Below are positions 6,889 through 14,910 of a stretch of DNA of 63,834 nt, in pieces (the stretch's first letter is position 1; each line of letters starts with the position of its first letter). Origin of the DNA: an uncultured Collinsella sp. (lineage in GTDB: Bacteria; Actinomycetota; Coriobacteriia; Coriobacteriales; Coriobacteriaceae). A program made the translations under genes and the position numbers. The DNA lies in contig CABQAK010000006.1 of NCBI GenBank assembly GCA_902462065.1, forward strand, positions 1-63,834, written 5' to 3'. The notes below the pieces were generated by a model. That model ran no database searches. It was given only the letters and a program-made list of their open reading frames with translations, and was not told the origin of the DNA.

Positions 6889-8226
6889 TTAGGAGTTCGC
6901 CAGGTAGTGCTTGATCTCCCACTGGGTGATCGTGGACTCAAACTTATGCCACTCGTCGCGCTTCTTTTTGAGGAAGAAGCTGTGGATGTGCTCGCCGAGG
7001 GCATCCTTCATAAACTGCGAGTCCTCAAAGACGTCGAGTGCCTCTTTGAGTGAGCGCGGCAGCGGCGTGTAGCCGGCCTCGACCATCTGACGGTCGGTAA
7101 GCTTGAGCGTCTCGGCCGTGGCCTCGGGCGGGAGCTCCAGCTTGCGCTCGATACCGTCCAGACCAGCCGCCAGCGTGACGGCGTTGACCAGGTACGGGTT
7201 GGCCATGGGATCGGGGCTGCGCAGCTCGATGCGCGTGGACAGCTGCTTGCCGGGCTTGTAGACCGGGATGCGGACCATGCTCGCGCGGTTGCGCAGACCC
7301 CACGTGGCGTACTGCGGCACGGAGTCGCCGCCGGTGGTGATGCGCTTGTACGAGTTGACGGTGGGGTTGGTGATCGCGCTAATCTCGCGCGCGTGCGCCA
7401 GGATGCCGGCCATGTAGTGCTTGGCGACGTCGGAGAGATGGTACCTCTCGTCGTCCTCGCCCCAAAAGACGTTGTTGCCGTCGTGGTCGAACAGCGACTG
7501 GTGCAGGAACATGGCGCTGCCGTCCTCGCCCGCCAGCGGCTTGGGCATAAAGGAGGCGTGGCAGCCGCTCTCGTAGGCCTGCTGCTTAATGATGAGCTTG
7601 GCCGTGGTGATGGCGTCGGACATGCTCAGGGCCTCGGCGTGGCGCAGGCTCATGCCGTGCTGCGAGCGGCCGGCGGCATGGAAGGTGTACTCCACGGGCA
7701 CGGACATCTTCTCGAGCGTGAGGACCGTGTTGCGGCGCAGGTCGCGGGCGGCGTCGCTCACCGAAAGGTCAAAGTAGCCAACGTTGTCGAGCGGCTCGGG
7801 CGTGCGCTCGTCGGGGAAGTAGTAATACTCCAGCTCGGCGCCCACGTTGAGCAGGTAGCCGGCCTTCTCGGCCTTGTGGAACATACGGCGCAGGGCATCG
7901 CGCGGGTCGCCGGCGAAGGGCTTGCGATCGGGAGTGCACACGTCGCAGAACACGCGGGCGACGCCGTTGTGGCTCGGGCGCCACGGCAGAATCTGGAAGG
8001 TCGAGGCATCGGGGAACGCGAGCATGTCGGCTTCCTCGGGCGTGGCAAAGCCCTCGATGGCCGAGCCGTCAAAACCAATGCCCTCCTCAAAAGCAACCTC
8101 GAGGTCCTCGGGGCTAATGGCAAAGTTCTTGAGGCGGCCGAGAATGTCGACAAACCACAGACGCACAAAGCGGATGTCACGCTGCTCTACAGAGCGGAGT
8201 ACGTAATCGATGTTCTGCTGGTTCAT
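6889..8226 (-). CDS. Glutamine synthetase type I-like protein with altered metal site
   Basis: 445 residues, the usual length of GSI-alpha. GGGGAG precedes ATG 8226. Conserved: GFDGSAIEGF (51-60), GAELEYYYF with Glu131 and Glu133, HASFMPKPL, NPTVNSYKR, the active-site arginine in NRASMVRIP, and RIELRSPDP. Not conserved: the motif that carries two metal-binding glutamates (HHEVAxGQxE in the family) reads FHAAGRSQHGMS (182-193), and the metal-binding His of GSGMHxHxSL is Phe240 (GSAMFLHQSL). Three of six metal ligands are thus replaced, so glutamine formation is doubtful. It may act on another amine or be regulatory. Transcribed with the GlnR-like gene. Confidence 0.85.
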   Translation of the reverse strand: MNQQNIDYVLRSVEQRDIRFVRLWFVDILGRLKNFAISPEDLEVAFEEGIGFDGSAIEGFATPEEADMLAFPDASTFQILPWRPSHNGVARVFCDVCTPDRKPFAGDPRDALRRMFHKAEKAGYLLNVGAELEYYYFPDERTPEPLDNVGYFDLSVSDAARDLRRNTVLTLEKMSVPVEYTFHAAGRSQHGMSLRHAEALSMSDAITTAKLIIKQQAYESGCHASFMPKPLAGEDGSAMFLHQSLFDHDGNNVFWGEDDERYHLSDVAKHYMAGILAHAREISAITNPTVNSYKRITTGGDSVPQYATWGLRNRASMVRIPVYKPGKQLSTRIELRSPDPMANPYLVNAVTLAAGLDGIERKLELPPEATAETLKLTDRQMVEAGYTPLPRSLKEALDVFEDSQFMKDALGEHIHSFFLKKKRDEWHKFESTITQWEIKHYLANS

Positions 8227-8359
8227 GTCGCTCCCCTTTCTTTCGGGCGGGTTTCGACTGGTTTATATCGCAGATACTATCGCAGAAAAATGTTTCCGCA
8301 GGGTTAAAGCGTATCAAGCGCTCAAAAAACGTGTGCGAACAGGCCGTGAGGCCAAGAGA

Positions 8360-9382
8360 CTAGCGCGAGGTCGAAGCGCGGTGTTCGATGTGGCCGGGGA
8401 CCTCGATGCGCTTGGGGGCGAGCTTTGCGGCGTCGCCCACCGTAGTGGTAACGACGTCGATGCGCTCGGACAGGCGCTCGACTACGCGCTCGGCAATGGT
8501 GAGGGTGTCCTGCGCGGCCGTGGTCACACCGCCAAAGAGCACGTGGTTCCAGGGATAGTCGTCAAACGTTGCGATCTTGAGACCCGCCGGCAACGAGGGC
8601 CCCAGCTGGGCCAGCGCCTCGGTCAGGCGCAGGAAAACCAAGCCGTTGACGGCAATGAGGCCGAGCTTTTTACCCGCATAGCCGCGGATGGTCTCGTCCA
8701 GGCGACTGACGCCCTCGACACCACCGTCCGCCAAGGTGACGACCTCGCCGGCCAGGCCGCGGCGCGAGAGCTCGTCGGCAAACGCCTCGGCGCGTTCGCG
8801 ACGCACGGGGCTGTCGTCGCTTGCCTCGGTGAGCAGGCACAGGCGCTCGCTGCCCGCAGAGGCCAAGGCGTCTACCAGGCCGGCGACCAGCTCACGGTTG
8901 TTGGAGGTCACCAGATCGACACCGCCGTCGGCAACATCGCGGTCGAGCAGCACGACGGGCAGGCGTCCCGCAGCCTCGGCGATCGCCTTGTCGTTGCCTC
9001 CGCAGGTATTGACGACCAGGCCGTCCACGCCGGCATCGATAAGTCTGGTGAGCGACTCTGCCTCCTTGGCGGGGTCGTTGCCGCTAATGGCCGTCATGAG
9101 CGAGCAGCCGCGCGCGGCGGCGCTGGCGGAAAGCCCTTCGAGCATGGCGCTCGAGAACGGGTTAGCAATGTCGGCCAAGATCACGCCGATGAGGTTGGTA
9201 CGCGAGCTGCGCAGATTGCGCGCGGCGGCACGTGGACGATAGCCGGTGCGCTCGATGACCGCCGCGATGCGGGCACGGGTTTCCTCGGTCATCTGCCCGG
9301 GGCGGTTGTTGAGATAGCGCGAGACCGTGGCCGGGCTCACGCCCGCCTCGGCGGCAATGTCCTTGATTCTCATCTGCGCCAT
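8360..9382 (-). CDS. LacI-family transcriptional regulator
   Basis: 340 residues. The N-terminal HTH (RIKDIAAEAGVSPATVSRYL) and hinge (RPRAAARNLRSSRTNLIG) are textbook LacI, followed by a periplasmic-binding-protein-like sensor (about 60-335; LIGVILADIANPFSS, DGLVVNTCG, IATFDDYPW). The start at 9382 is used because GGGGTG is suitably spaced; an ATG three codons downstream is possible. No sugar gene adjoins it: glnA-like lies downstream on the same strand and a GntR gene upstream, so its target is not evident. The gap 8227-8359 holds no recognisable gene. Confidence 0.9.
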   Translation of the reverse strand: MAQMRIKDIAAEAGVSPATVSRYLNNRPGQMTEETRARIAAVIERTGYRPRAAARNLRSSRTNLIGVILADIANPFSSAMLEGLSASAAARGCSLMTAISGNDPAKEAESLTRLIDAGVDGLVVNTCGGNDKAIAEAAGRLPVVLLDRDVADGGVDLVTSNNRELVAGLVDALASAGSERLCLLTEASDDSPVRRERAEAFADELSRRGLAGEVVTLADGGVEGVSRLDETIRGYAGKKLGLIAVNGLVFLRLTEALAQLGPSLPAGLKIATFDDYPWNHVLFGGVTTAAQDTLTIAERVVERLSERIDVVTTTVGDAAKLAPKRIEVPGHIEHRASTSR

Positions 9383-9502
9383 AGCGCACCCCGTTTCCCA
9401 ATTGTCGGCAACCTGAGCCATTTTAGGCATTTATACGAACTGCCTACGCCACCAGAGCCGCAGAACGATCTTAATTTCACCGCAGCAAATAAAGGGCGCG
9501 AG

Positions 9503-10195
9503 TTAGATAGCCGAGTCTTTAGGCAGCTCAAAATAGTCGGGATGCAAGGCGATAACCGGGCCCTGCTCCTCGGGCATCAGATGCAAGTGCGTCTCGGCCA
9601 GATAGCTCGCCGCGTCGGTATCGCCCCTCTTAATGGCCTCGAGAATCCGGCGATGCTGCCGACGAATCGGCTCCCAATCCAGGTCCTGCGACACCATACG
9701 CAACCAGTTGTATCGCTCAAAATGCGTGTTGACGCTCTTCATCCAATCCCACAGCATGTGACGGCCGGCAATCACGAAACACGTCTCATGGAACAGGTTA
9801 TCCAGGTCGAAAAAGCGACGCGTTTCGCTATGGTCGAGCGACTCGGACTCGGCAAGAATCTGCTCAAGCCGCTGCTTTTGCTCGGGCGTAGCGGCCGAAC
9901 AACATTTAATAAGCACGCTTCTCTCGAGTTTCTCGCGCAAGAAACAAGCGTTCTTAGCGCGCTCCATGCTGATTTTTGAGACATAGGTGCCGCTTTTGGG
10001 ACGCGTTTCCACCAGCTCCTGCTCACGCAGGCGCACAAAGGACTCGCGAATGGGCGTGCGCCCGATTCCCGTCTCCTTTTCCAGACCAATCGCCGAAAGG
10101 CGCGTGCCGGGCTTGAGCTCGGCATAGATGATCTTGGAGCGCAATGCGTTGTACGCCTGGTCTTGCAGGCTCTGATAATGCTGGTGCTGTTCCAT
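9503..10195 (-). CDS. GntR-family regulator, FadR/FCD subfamily
   Basis: 230 residues. Winged helix (10-75: YNALRSKIIYAELKPGTRLS, IGRTPIRESFVRLREQELV) followed by an all-helical FCD effector domain (about 85-215) with metal-binding-type residues (DLDNLFHETC, HRRILEAIKRGD, ETHLHLM). FCD regulators usually respond to small organic acids or sugars acids and repress nearby catabolic genes; none is adjacent, so the ligand is unknown. The 120-base gap to the LacI gene carries no obvious terminator. Confidence 0.9.
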   Translation of the reverse strand: MEQHQHYQSLQDQAYNALRSKIIYAELKPGTRLSAIGLEKETGIGRTPIRESFVRLREQELVETRPKSGTYVSKISMERAKNACFLREKLERSVLIKCCSAATPEQKQRLEQILAESESLDHSETRRFFDLDNLFHETCFVIAGRHMLWDWMKSVNTHFERYNWLRMVSQDLDWEPIRRQHRRILEAIKRGDTDAASYLAETHLHLMPEEQGPVIALHPDYFELPKDSAI

Positions 10196-10266
10196 AAAGC
10201 CCTCGGATGAAGCTCACGGTTTGTCGAATATCACCCGTAATACTATCGCATCCCCCGCCCCCTCAT

Positions 10267-10335
10267 AAGTTGCGGTGGAATAGTTCCTGCTCAAAGCCTT
10301 CAGCAGCAAAAACAGGAACTATTCCACCGCAACTT
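10267..10335. repeat. Perfect 23-bp inverted repeat (large hairpin)
   Basis: Arms 10267-10289 and 10313-10335 are exact reverse complements around a 23-nt loop. It lies in the 566-base gene-free stretch between the divergent GntR and AAA+ ATPase genes, so it is not a simple gene-end terminator. Confidence 0.7.
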
Positions 10336-10404
10336 CCAACAGTCTTTTTGGGACGGGGCTTTTTGGCCACCCCGGGCCGCAGGTCGGCCCCTTGCCACAA
10401 AAGC

Positions 10405-10543
10405 GGCCCATCTACTACGTTAACGCGGAGAGCCCAGACCATGCTGAAAAGTGCGAAAACAAAACCGCTGGTAGAGAGCTTGTCGATTTTCGAAAAAGCC
10501 GACTATGGTTGACCCCTGCGGCTTAAACGTAGTAGATAGGCCC
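10405..10543. repeat. 139-bp segment bounded by imperfect inverted repeats
   Basis: GGCCCATCTACTACGTT at 10405-10421 is repeated inverted at 10525-10543 with one extra base. The interior contains no gene. Together with the 10267 hairpin and the tandem repeats before the ATPase it fills the space 10196-10761. Confidence 0.5.
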
Positions 10544-10680
10544 TTTTCGTGGCGCAGCACTACTGCACCCCAAATTGGCACCCCGAGCCCTCGTGAGTTG
10601 CCAACAAGCTGTTCGCCCAGCGCTTTATCCGCGCGGCATTTGGAAAATAGCACCACCGCAAAACCCGCGAGTAGCGCTTA

Positions 10681-10750
10681 CTTTGCTATATCTCACTATA
10701 CTTTGCTATATCTTGCTATACTTTGCTATATCTTGCTATATCTTGAGCAA
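10681..10750 (+). promoter_or_regulatory. Tandem 20-bp repeats (10-bp half units) before AAA+ ATPase
   Basis: Three direct 20-bp units at 10681-10700, 10701-10720 and 10721-10740, each made of two 10-bp halves of the form CTTTGCTATA / TCTTGCTATA, plus a degenerate half unit at 10741-10750. The halves repeat once per DNA turn. They end two bases before the ribosome binding site at 10752, so they must overlap the promoter or 5' leader; TATACT occurs at 10697-10702 and 10717-10722. Likely an operator array for the ATPase's own winged-helix domain or another repressor (inference). Confidence 0.65.
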
Positions 10751-10761
10751 AGGTGGCTCAC

Positions 10762-11853
10762 ATGCAAACAAACCCTTTTAAGCCCACAGCAGGTAAAACA
10801 CCTCCCACGATTATCGGCCGCGAAGATGTGCTCGAAGAATTCAATGAGGGCCTCGTCAACGGGCCTGGTGCCCCGGGGCGCCTAATGCGCATAGCCGGCG
10901 TCCGTGGAACGGGCAAGACGGTCCTCCTTGACGAGTGCTCACGTTTGGCGCAAAGCCGTGGCTGGACGGTCATAAAAGAGGTCGCAACCGAGGGACTTTG
11001 CCAGCGCATTCTCGAACAGCTGCAGCCCAAATTCCAGGCCAAACACGCCAGATTTGAGACCACCGTAGCTGGCATATCCATCGGCAGCATAGATATTGAG
11101 CGAATCGGCCCATCGCTACGCGACGCCATGAGACAGACAATATCCAAGAATGGAAATGGCCTGCTCATCACTCTCGACGAGGTTCAAGACGCAGAGCTCG
11201 ATGAGGTCCGAACGCTCTCCATTGCGATTCAGCAGGTTATCGGCGAAGACCTTGATATCGCCTTTGTTTTTGCTGGACTTCCTTCGATGATTGAAAGCAT
11301 CATCAACGGAAAGACACTTACGTTTTTGCGCCGTGCCCTCCCCTTTGACCTGAAGGCTGTGGCAGTAACCGAAGTGTCGTACTCCCTCGAGGAAACCATT
11401 GAAGCGTCTGGCATGGAGTTGCAGCCAGGTATTGCCGGCCAACTTGCCGAGGCAACGCAAGGCTATCCTTTCATGATCCAACTCGTTGGATACTACGCAT
11501 GGCAGTTGGCGAGACGCGCACATACAGCGATTATTGGAGAAGAAGAAGCCGAGCGTGGCATTGCAACGGCACGCGAACGCTTCTGCGGCATGGTGATTGA
11601 GCCCGCGCTGCAGCGCATTCCGCCCACGTGCATCGCTTATCTGCTGAGCATGGCGTCTTTGGGGCAGACGAGCTCGACCAGCATGGTTGCCGATGCCCTA
11701 AACAAAACGCCTCAACAGGTGAGCTCCGTCCGCAGCCGCCTGTTAAGAGAATCGATTATCGAGGCTCCTTCGTACGGCAAGGTCTCATTTGCCATCCCCT
11801 ACATGCGCGACTACCTCTACGAGCACAAAGCCGAACTGGAAGTTGAACTGTAG
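10762..11853 (+). CDS. AAA+ ATPase with C-terminal winged helix (archaeal-ATPase type)
   Basis: 363 residues from ATG 10762 (AAAGGTGG upstream; a GTG three codons earlier overlaps that site). Conserved opening NPFKPTAGKTPP and IGREDVLEEF, Walker A GVRGTGKT (47-54), Walker B LLITLDEVQDA, a sensor region and arginine-rich RFCG, then a winged helix near 290-345 (MVADALNKTPQQVSSVRSRLL) and the family ending VSFAIPYMRDYLYE. A paralogue lies at 59909-60991. Such ATP-binding proteins are widespread but uncharacterised; the AAA+/wHTH order resembles origin-recognition and STAND-type switches. Tandem repeats lie immediately upstream. Confidence 0.85.
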   Translation: MQTNPFKPTAGKTPPTIIGREDVLEEFNEGLVNGPGAPGRLMRIAGVRGTGKTVLLDECSRLAQSRGWTVIKEVATEGLCQRILEQLQPKFQAKHARFETTVAGISIGSIDIERIGPSLRDAMRQTISKNGNGLLITLDEVQDAELDEVRTLSIAIQQVIGEDLDIAFVFAGLPSMIESIINGKTLTFLRRALPFDLKAVAVTEVSYSLEETIEASGMELQPGIAGQLAEATQGYPFMIQLVGYYAWQLARRAHTAIIGEEEAERGIATARERFCGMVIEPALQRIPPTCIAYLLSMASLGQTSSTSMVADALNKTPQQVSSVRSRLLRESIIEAPSYGKVSFAIPYMRDYLYEHKAELEVEL

Positions 11854-11871
11854 AAACGACAACTGCCCTGC

Positions 11872-11998
11872 AAGACGAAAACCGTTTTCGTACGGATTTA
11901 AAGCAGACGTAAACGGTTTTCGTCTTGATTTGCGTCCGAAATTAAGACGTAAATTGCGCTTTCGTACGCTTATTACCAAACGCAGACTGTTTTCGTCT
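11872..11998. repeat. Four degenerate palindromic repeats downstream of the ATPase
   Basis: Copies at 11873-11894, 11905-11926, 11945-11968 and 11984-11998 follow the pattern AGACGwAAA...TTTCGT. The first two also form a 20-bp hairpin (11872-11891 with 11907-11926, one mismatch). They fill the space between the ATPase stop and the next terminator. Confidence 0.6.
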
Positions 11999-12024
11999 GT
12001 CAATATGCCTGCAATCCAAACGAA

Positions 12025-12058
12025 AAGAGCCCCGAGCTCGTATGAACTCGGGGCTCTT
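12025..12058 (+). terminator. Terminator after the AAA+ ATPase
   Basis: Twelve-bp perfect stem (12025-12036 with 12047-12058) with a ten-base loop, ending in TTT on the plus strand and flanked by AAAA on the other side, so it can act both ways. Confidence 0.75.
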
Positions 12059-12076
12059 TGTGCCGCACATCTATGA

Positions 12077-12355
12077 GAGGAGAAATTCGATGCGTACGGG
12101 CGCTACTCCATGAAGCCGCCTTGGGATGGCGGCAACCTCGTCGTTCCCCGCCTGATGGGCGTGCTCAAGGCATCCGTCCCCCTCTTTATCGACGTGACCG
12201 ACAAAAAGCTCGTCGAGGAAACTATCCGCACGCACCGCGATGTGGCCGACGCCATCGCCTCGCGCAATCCCACCGCCGCGCACGACGCGATGTATCTGCA
12301 CCTGGTGTATAACCGCAACATGATTGCGGAGGGAGCAGAAACAAAAGGCATTTAG
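12077..12355 (+). pseudogene. C-terminal remnant of a GntR/FCD regulator
   Basis: The frame from 12077 to 12355 encodes only the last third of an FCD effector domain: VPLFIDVTDKKLVEE, then THRDVADAIASRNPTAAHDAM and YLHL, the signature last helices of FadR-type regulators. The DNA-binding domain and the first two thirds are absent; upstream is a stop codon and the terminator of the ATPase. An ATG at 12110 could give an 81-residue product but has no good ribosome binding site. It resembles the intact GntR at 9503-10195 in type, not closely in sequence. Confidence 0.6.
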
Positions 12356-12389
12356 GGCCCGACAATAATCTTTCTTTGGCAAAACGCAG

Positions 12390-12427
12390 GCGGCGGCTGC
12401 CCACACACAGGGCAGCCGCCGCTTTTT
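12390..12427 (+). terminator. Bidirectional terminator
   Basis: Thirteen-bp perfect stem (12390-12402 with 12410-12422), seven-base loop, five T on the plus strand and TTTT after CCTGCG on the minus strand. It separates the GntR remnant from the convergent oxidoreductase gene. Confidence 0.88.
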
Positions 12428-12453
12428 GCAATCGATTGGTGCAAAGGGGTTGA

Positions 12454-14403
12454 CTAGAGCTCGCAGGCGACCTTGTAGCCGTCGCCGATGGCGTCGCGGA
12501 TGTTGCCGCACTTCTGGGCATCGCCCAGCACGTGGGTGGCAACGCCGGCAGCGGCAAGGTCATCGGCCAGCTTGGTATTGGGGCGGTAGCCCATGGCAAG
12601 CACCAGCGTATCGGCATCGGCGATGGTGTGGACCTCGCCGTCCTTCTCGTAGCTGATAGCGTCCTCGGTAATCTCGGTCACCTTGGCCTCGGTCAGCACG
12701 TGAACACCCTTGGAGAGCATGCGCGTGATGAGCACCGCGCGGCCGGCGCCGCCCTCGTTGGCGGCGAGCGTCTTGGTCATCTCGATGACGGTGACATCGC
12801 GGTTGGCCGGCGACAGGTCGTTGACCAACGGGGCCAGGTAATCGGCCGTCTCGCAACCAACGGTGCCGCCGCCCACAATGACGATCTTCTTGCCCGGGAA
12901 AGCCTTGCCACCCAGCAGGTCGTCAGCCGTCATGACCTGCTTAAATCCCTGCATAAAGGCCGGGGCGATGGGTTCGGCGCCATAAGCCAGGACAACCTCG
13001 TAGCCCGCGTAGTCGCGCTGGATGTCCTCGGCCGAAAGCTCGGTACCAAAGACGCACGTGACGCCGGCCTCGGCCAGGCGACGGTACTGATACTTGATCA
13101 CGCGCGTGAGCTCCTGCTTTGCCGGCGGAACGGCCGCAATGCGTATCTCGCCGCCCGGCTCATCCTGCTTGTCCACGAGCACCACGTTGTGACCGCGCTT
13201 GGCGGCAATGTAGGCTGCCTCCATGCCCGCAGGACCAGCGCCCACAACGAGCACGTTCTTGGCCTCGGCGGCAAGCTCGTAGCCGGCCTCGTCGCGCTCC
13301 ACGTCCGGGTTGACGGTGCAGGAGATGCGCTTGCCAAACATGATGCCGTTCAGGCAGCGCAGGCAGCCGATGCAGGGACGGATCTCGTCGGCGTTGCCGG
13401 CAGCCGCCTTGTTGCAGAACTCGGCATCGCACAGATTGGCACGGCCCATCATGCAGATGTCGGCGGCGCCGTCCTCGATCAGTTCCTCGGCAATCCATGC
13501 CTCGTTGATGCGGCCTACCGTGGCAACGGGAATATTCACATGCTTCTTGATCTCGCGCGAGCAGGCGGCGTGCGAGGCCTGCTGCGTACCGGCGGCGGGA
13601 ATGGCGGAGCCGCGCTTGATGGTAGTGCCGCCCGACACGTGGATCATGTCGACGCCGGCCTTCTCCAAGCGACGCGAGACATAGATCATATCGTTGAGGG
13701 TCAGGCCGCCATCGGTGTACTCGTCGCCCGAGATACGGACGTCGATGATAAAGTCCTTGCCGCAGCGCTCGCGAATCTCGGCGATGACCTCGAGCAGGAA
13801 GCGCATGCGGGCGTCGAGCGAGCCGCCGTACTCGTCGGTGCGCTTGTTATAGAGCGGGGTCAAAAAGCCGCCGAGCATGCCGTGGGCGTGTGCCGCATGG
13901 ACCTCGACGCCGTCGACACCGGCCTTCTGCATGCGCACAGCAGCGTCACCAAACTGATGCGTGAGCTCGTGGATCTCATCGACCGTGATGGGGCGCGGCG
14001 CCTCGCGGGCATAGGACGGGCCCACAAAGGACGGAGCGATCAGGCGCGGCGTGCCCGGAATGTTAAAGGCCATGTAGGCGGGGTGGAAGAGCTGCGGCAT
14101 GATCTTGCAGCCATACTCGTGGACGGCCGCGGCGAGCTTTTCCCAGCCAGGGATAAACGTGTCGTCGTAGCAGCACATGTCACCCGGTAGATAGGTATAG
14201 GTGGGCTCGACCGTCACGACCTCGGTGATGATGAGGCCCACGCCGCCCTTGGCACGGGCACGGTAATGATCGACCAAGTCGTCGGTCACATAGCCATGAT
14301 CGGCCAGGTTCGTGGACACCGGCGGCATAAAGACGCGGTTCTTGACCTCGGTCGTACCGACCTTGATCGGGCTAAAGAGCATCGGGTAGGCGGAAGACTC
14401 CAT
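12454..14403 (-). CDS. NADH:flavin oxidoreductase, Old Yellow Enzyme type with 4Fe-4S and FAD domains
   Basis: 649 residues from ATG 14403 (AAAGGAA upstream). Domains: FMN TIM barrel (1-340; LFSPIKVGTTEVKNR, VDGVEVHAAHAHGML, YNKRTDEYGGS), an iron-sulfur cluster motif CIGCLRC...ISC (C-x2-C-x2-C-x11-C, the spacing of trimethylamine dehydrogenase), then FAD/NAD Rossmann domains (VLVVGAGPAGMEAAY; KIVIVGGGTVGCETA). This is the 2,4-dienoyl-CoA reductase/enoate reductase/BaiCD-BaiH class, reducing C=C bonds in anaerobes. Substrate cannot be read from sequence; bile acid, enoate or dienoyl-CoA reduction are options. Single-gene unit. Confidence 0.88.
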   Translation of the reverse strand: MESSAYPMLFSPIKVGTTEVKNRVFMPPVSTNLADHGYVTDDLVDHYRARAKGGVGLIITEVVTVEPTYTYLPGDMCCYDDTFIPGWEKLAAAVHEYGCKIMPQLFHPAYMAFNIPGTPRLIAPSFVGPSYAREAPRPITVDEIHELTHQFGDAAVRMQKAGVDGVEVHAAHAHGMLGGFLTPLYNKRTDEYGGSLDARMRFLLEVIAEIRERCGKDFIIDVRISGDEYTDGGLTLNDMIYVSRRLEKAGVDMIHVSGGTTIKRGSAIPAAGTQQASHAACSREIKKHVNIPVATVGRINEAWIAEELIEDGAADICMMGRANLCDAEFCNKAAAGNADEIRPCIGCLRCLNGIMFGKRISCTVNPDVERDEAGYELAAEAKNVLVVGAGPAGMEAAYIAAKRGHNVVLVDKQDEPGGEIRIAAVPPAKQELTRVIKYQYRRLAEAGVTCVFGTELSAEDIQRDYAGYEVVLAYGAEPIAPAFMQGFKQVMTADDLLGGKAFPGKKIVIVGGGTVGCETADYLAPLVNDLSPANRDVTVIEMTKTLAANEGGAGRAVLITRMLSKGVHVLTEAKVTEITEDAISYEKDGEVHTIADADTLVLAMGYRPNTKLADDLAAAGVATHVLGDAQKCGNIRDAIGDGYKVACEL

Positions 14404-14505
14404 ACAGGGTTCCTTTCGTTTGAGCCGCTCGGCGGCAGTTGCTAACGTACTTATCGTATCAGCAACCGCCGCATCCGTAGTCAAACATGCCCAAACGCCG
14501 GTCGG

Positions 14506-14706
14506 CTAATGAATACCGCGGCCCAAGTCTTCGGCGATTTTGTCTACGCCCTTAAGCGCGGCGCAGGTCTTTTTGTTGGAACAATGTCCCGTGCAAACGC
14601 CACCTTGAGCGCAGTCGGCGCAGGTGCCCTTGCGATAAATGCGCACGCACACGGCGACAAACGCAATACCGATAACAGCCAGTACAACAATATCGATAGG
14701 TGCCAT
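14506..14706 (-). CDS. FeoB-associated Cys-rich membrane protein
   Basis: 66 residues: one membrane span (IDIVVLAVIGIAFVAVCV) followed by a short Cys-rich tail (GTCADCAQGGVCTGHC, KKTCAAL). This is the FeoB-associated Cys-rich protein family that follows feoB in many anaerobes and may help iron(II) transfer. GAGGAGG lies before ATG 14706. It is 204 bases behind feoB and separated from it by a terminator, so it may be made from partial readthrough or its own promoter. Confidence 0.85.
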   Translation of the reverse strand: MAPIDIVVLAVIGIAFVAVCVRIYRKGTCADCAQGGVCTGHCSNKKTCAALKGVDKIAEDLGRGIH

Positions 14707-14848
14707 AGCAAGCCTCCTCTAGTTAACCATCACTTACTTTACCCCATTTTCAACCTACCAAAAAGGGACAGGTTCATTTTGGTCGGTTTTATCTGCGGAA
14801 ACGTCACATCTTACTTCTGGAGCAAAGCAATCTGTCCCCCATTGCACC

Positions 14849-14881
14849 AAAAAGCCCGAGTGTCGCTGGGACACCCGGGCT
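14849..14881 (-). terminator. Terminator of the feo operon
   Basis: Twelve-bp stem (14853-14864 with 14870-14881, one mismatch), then TTTTT on the minus strand, 30 bases past the feoB stop. The remaining space 14707-14848 holds inverted GGGACAG/CTGTCCC pieces (near 14764 and 14831) but no gene. Confidence 0.82.
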
Positions 14882-14910
14882 CATGGAAAGGGGCTAATCC
14901 TTATTCGGAC

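Noticed and set aside
12110..12355. Intact small gene in the GntR remnant
   Set aside because: The 81-codon frame is only the end of an FCD domain and lacks a proper ribosome binding site; treated as a pseudogene.
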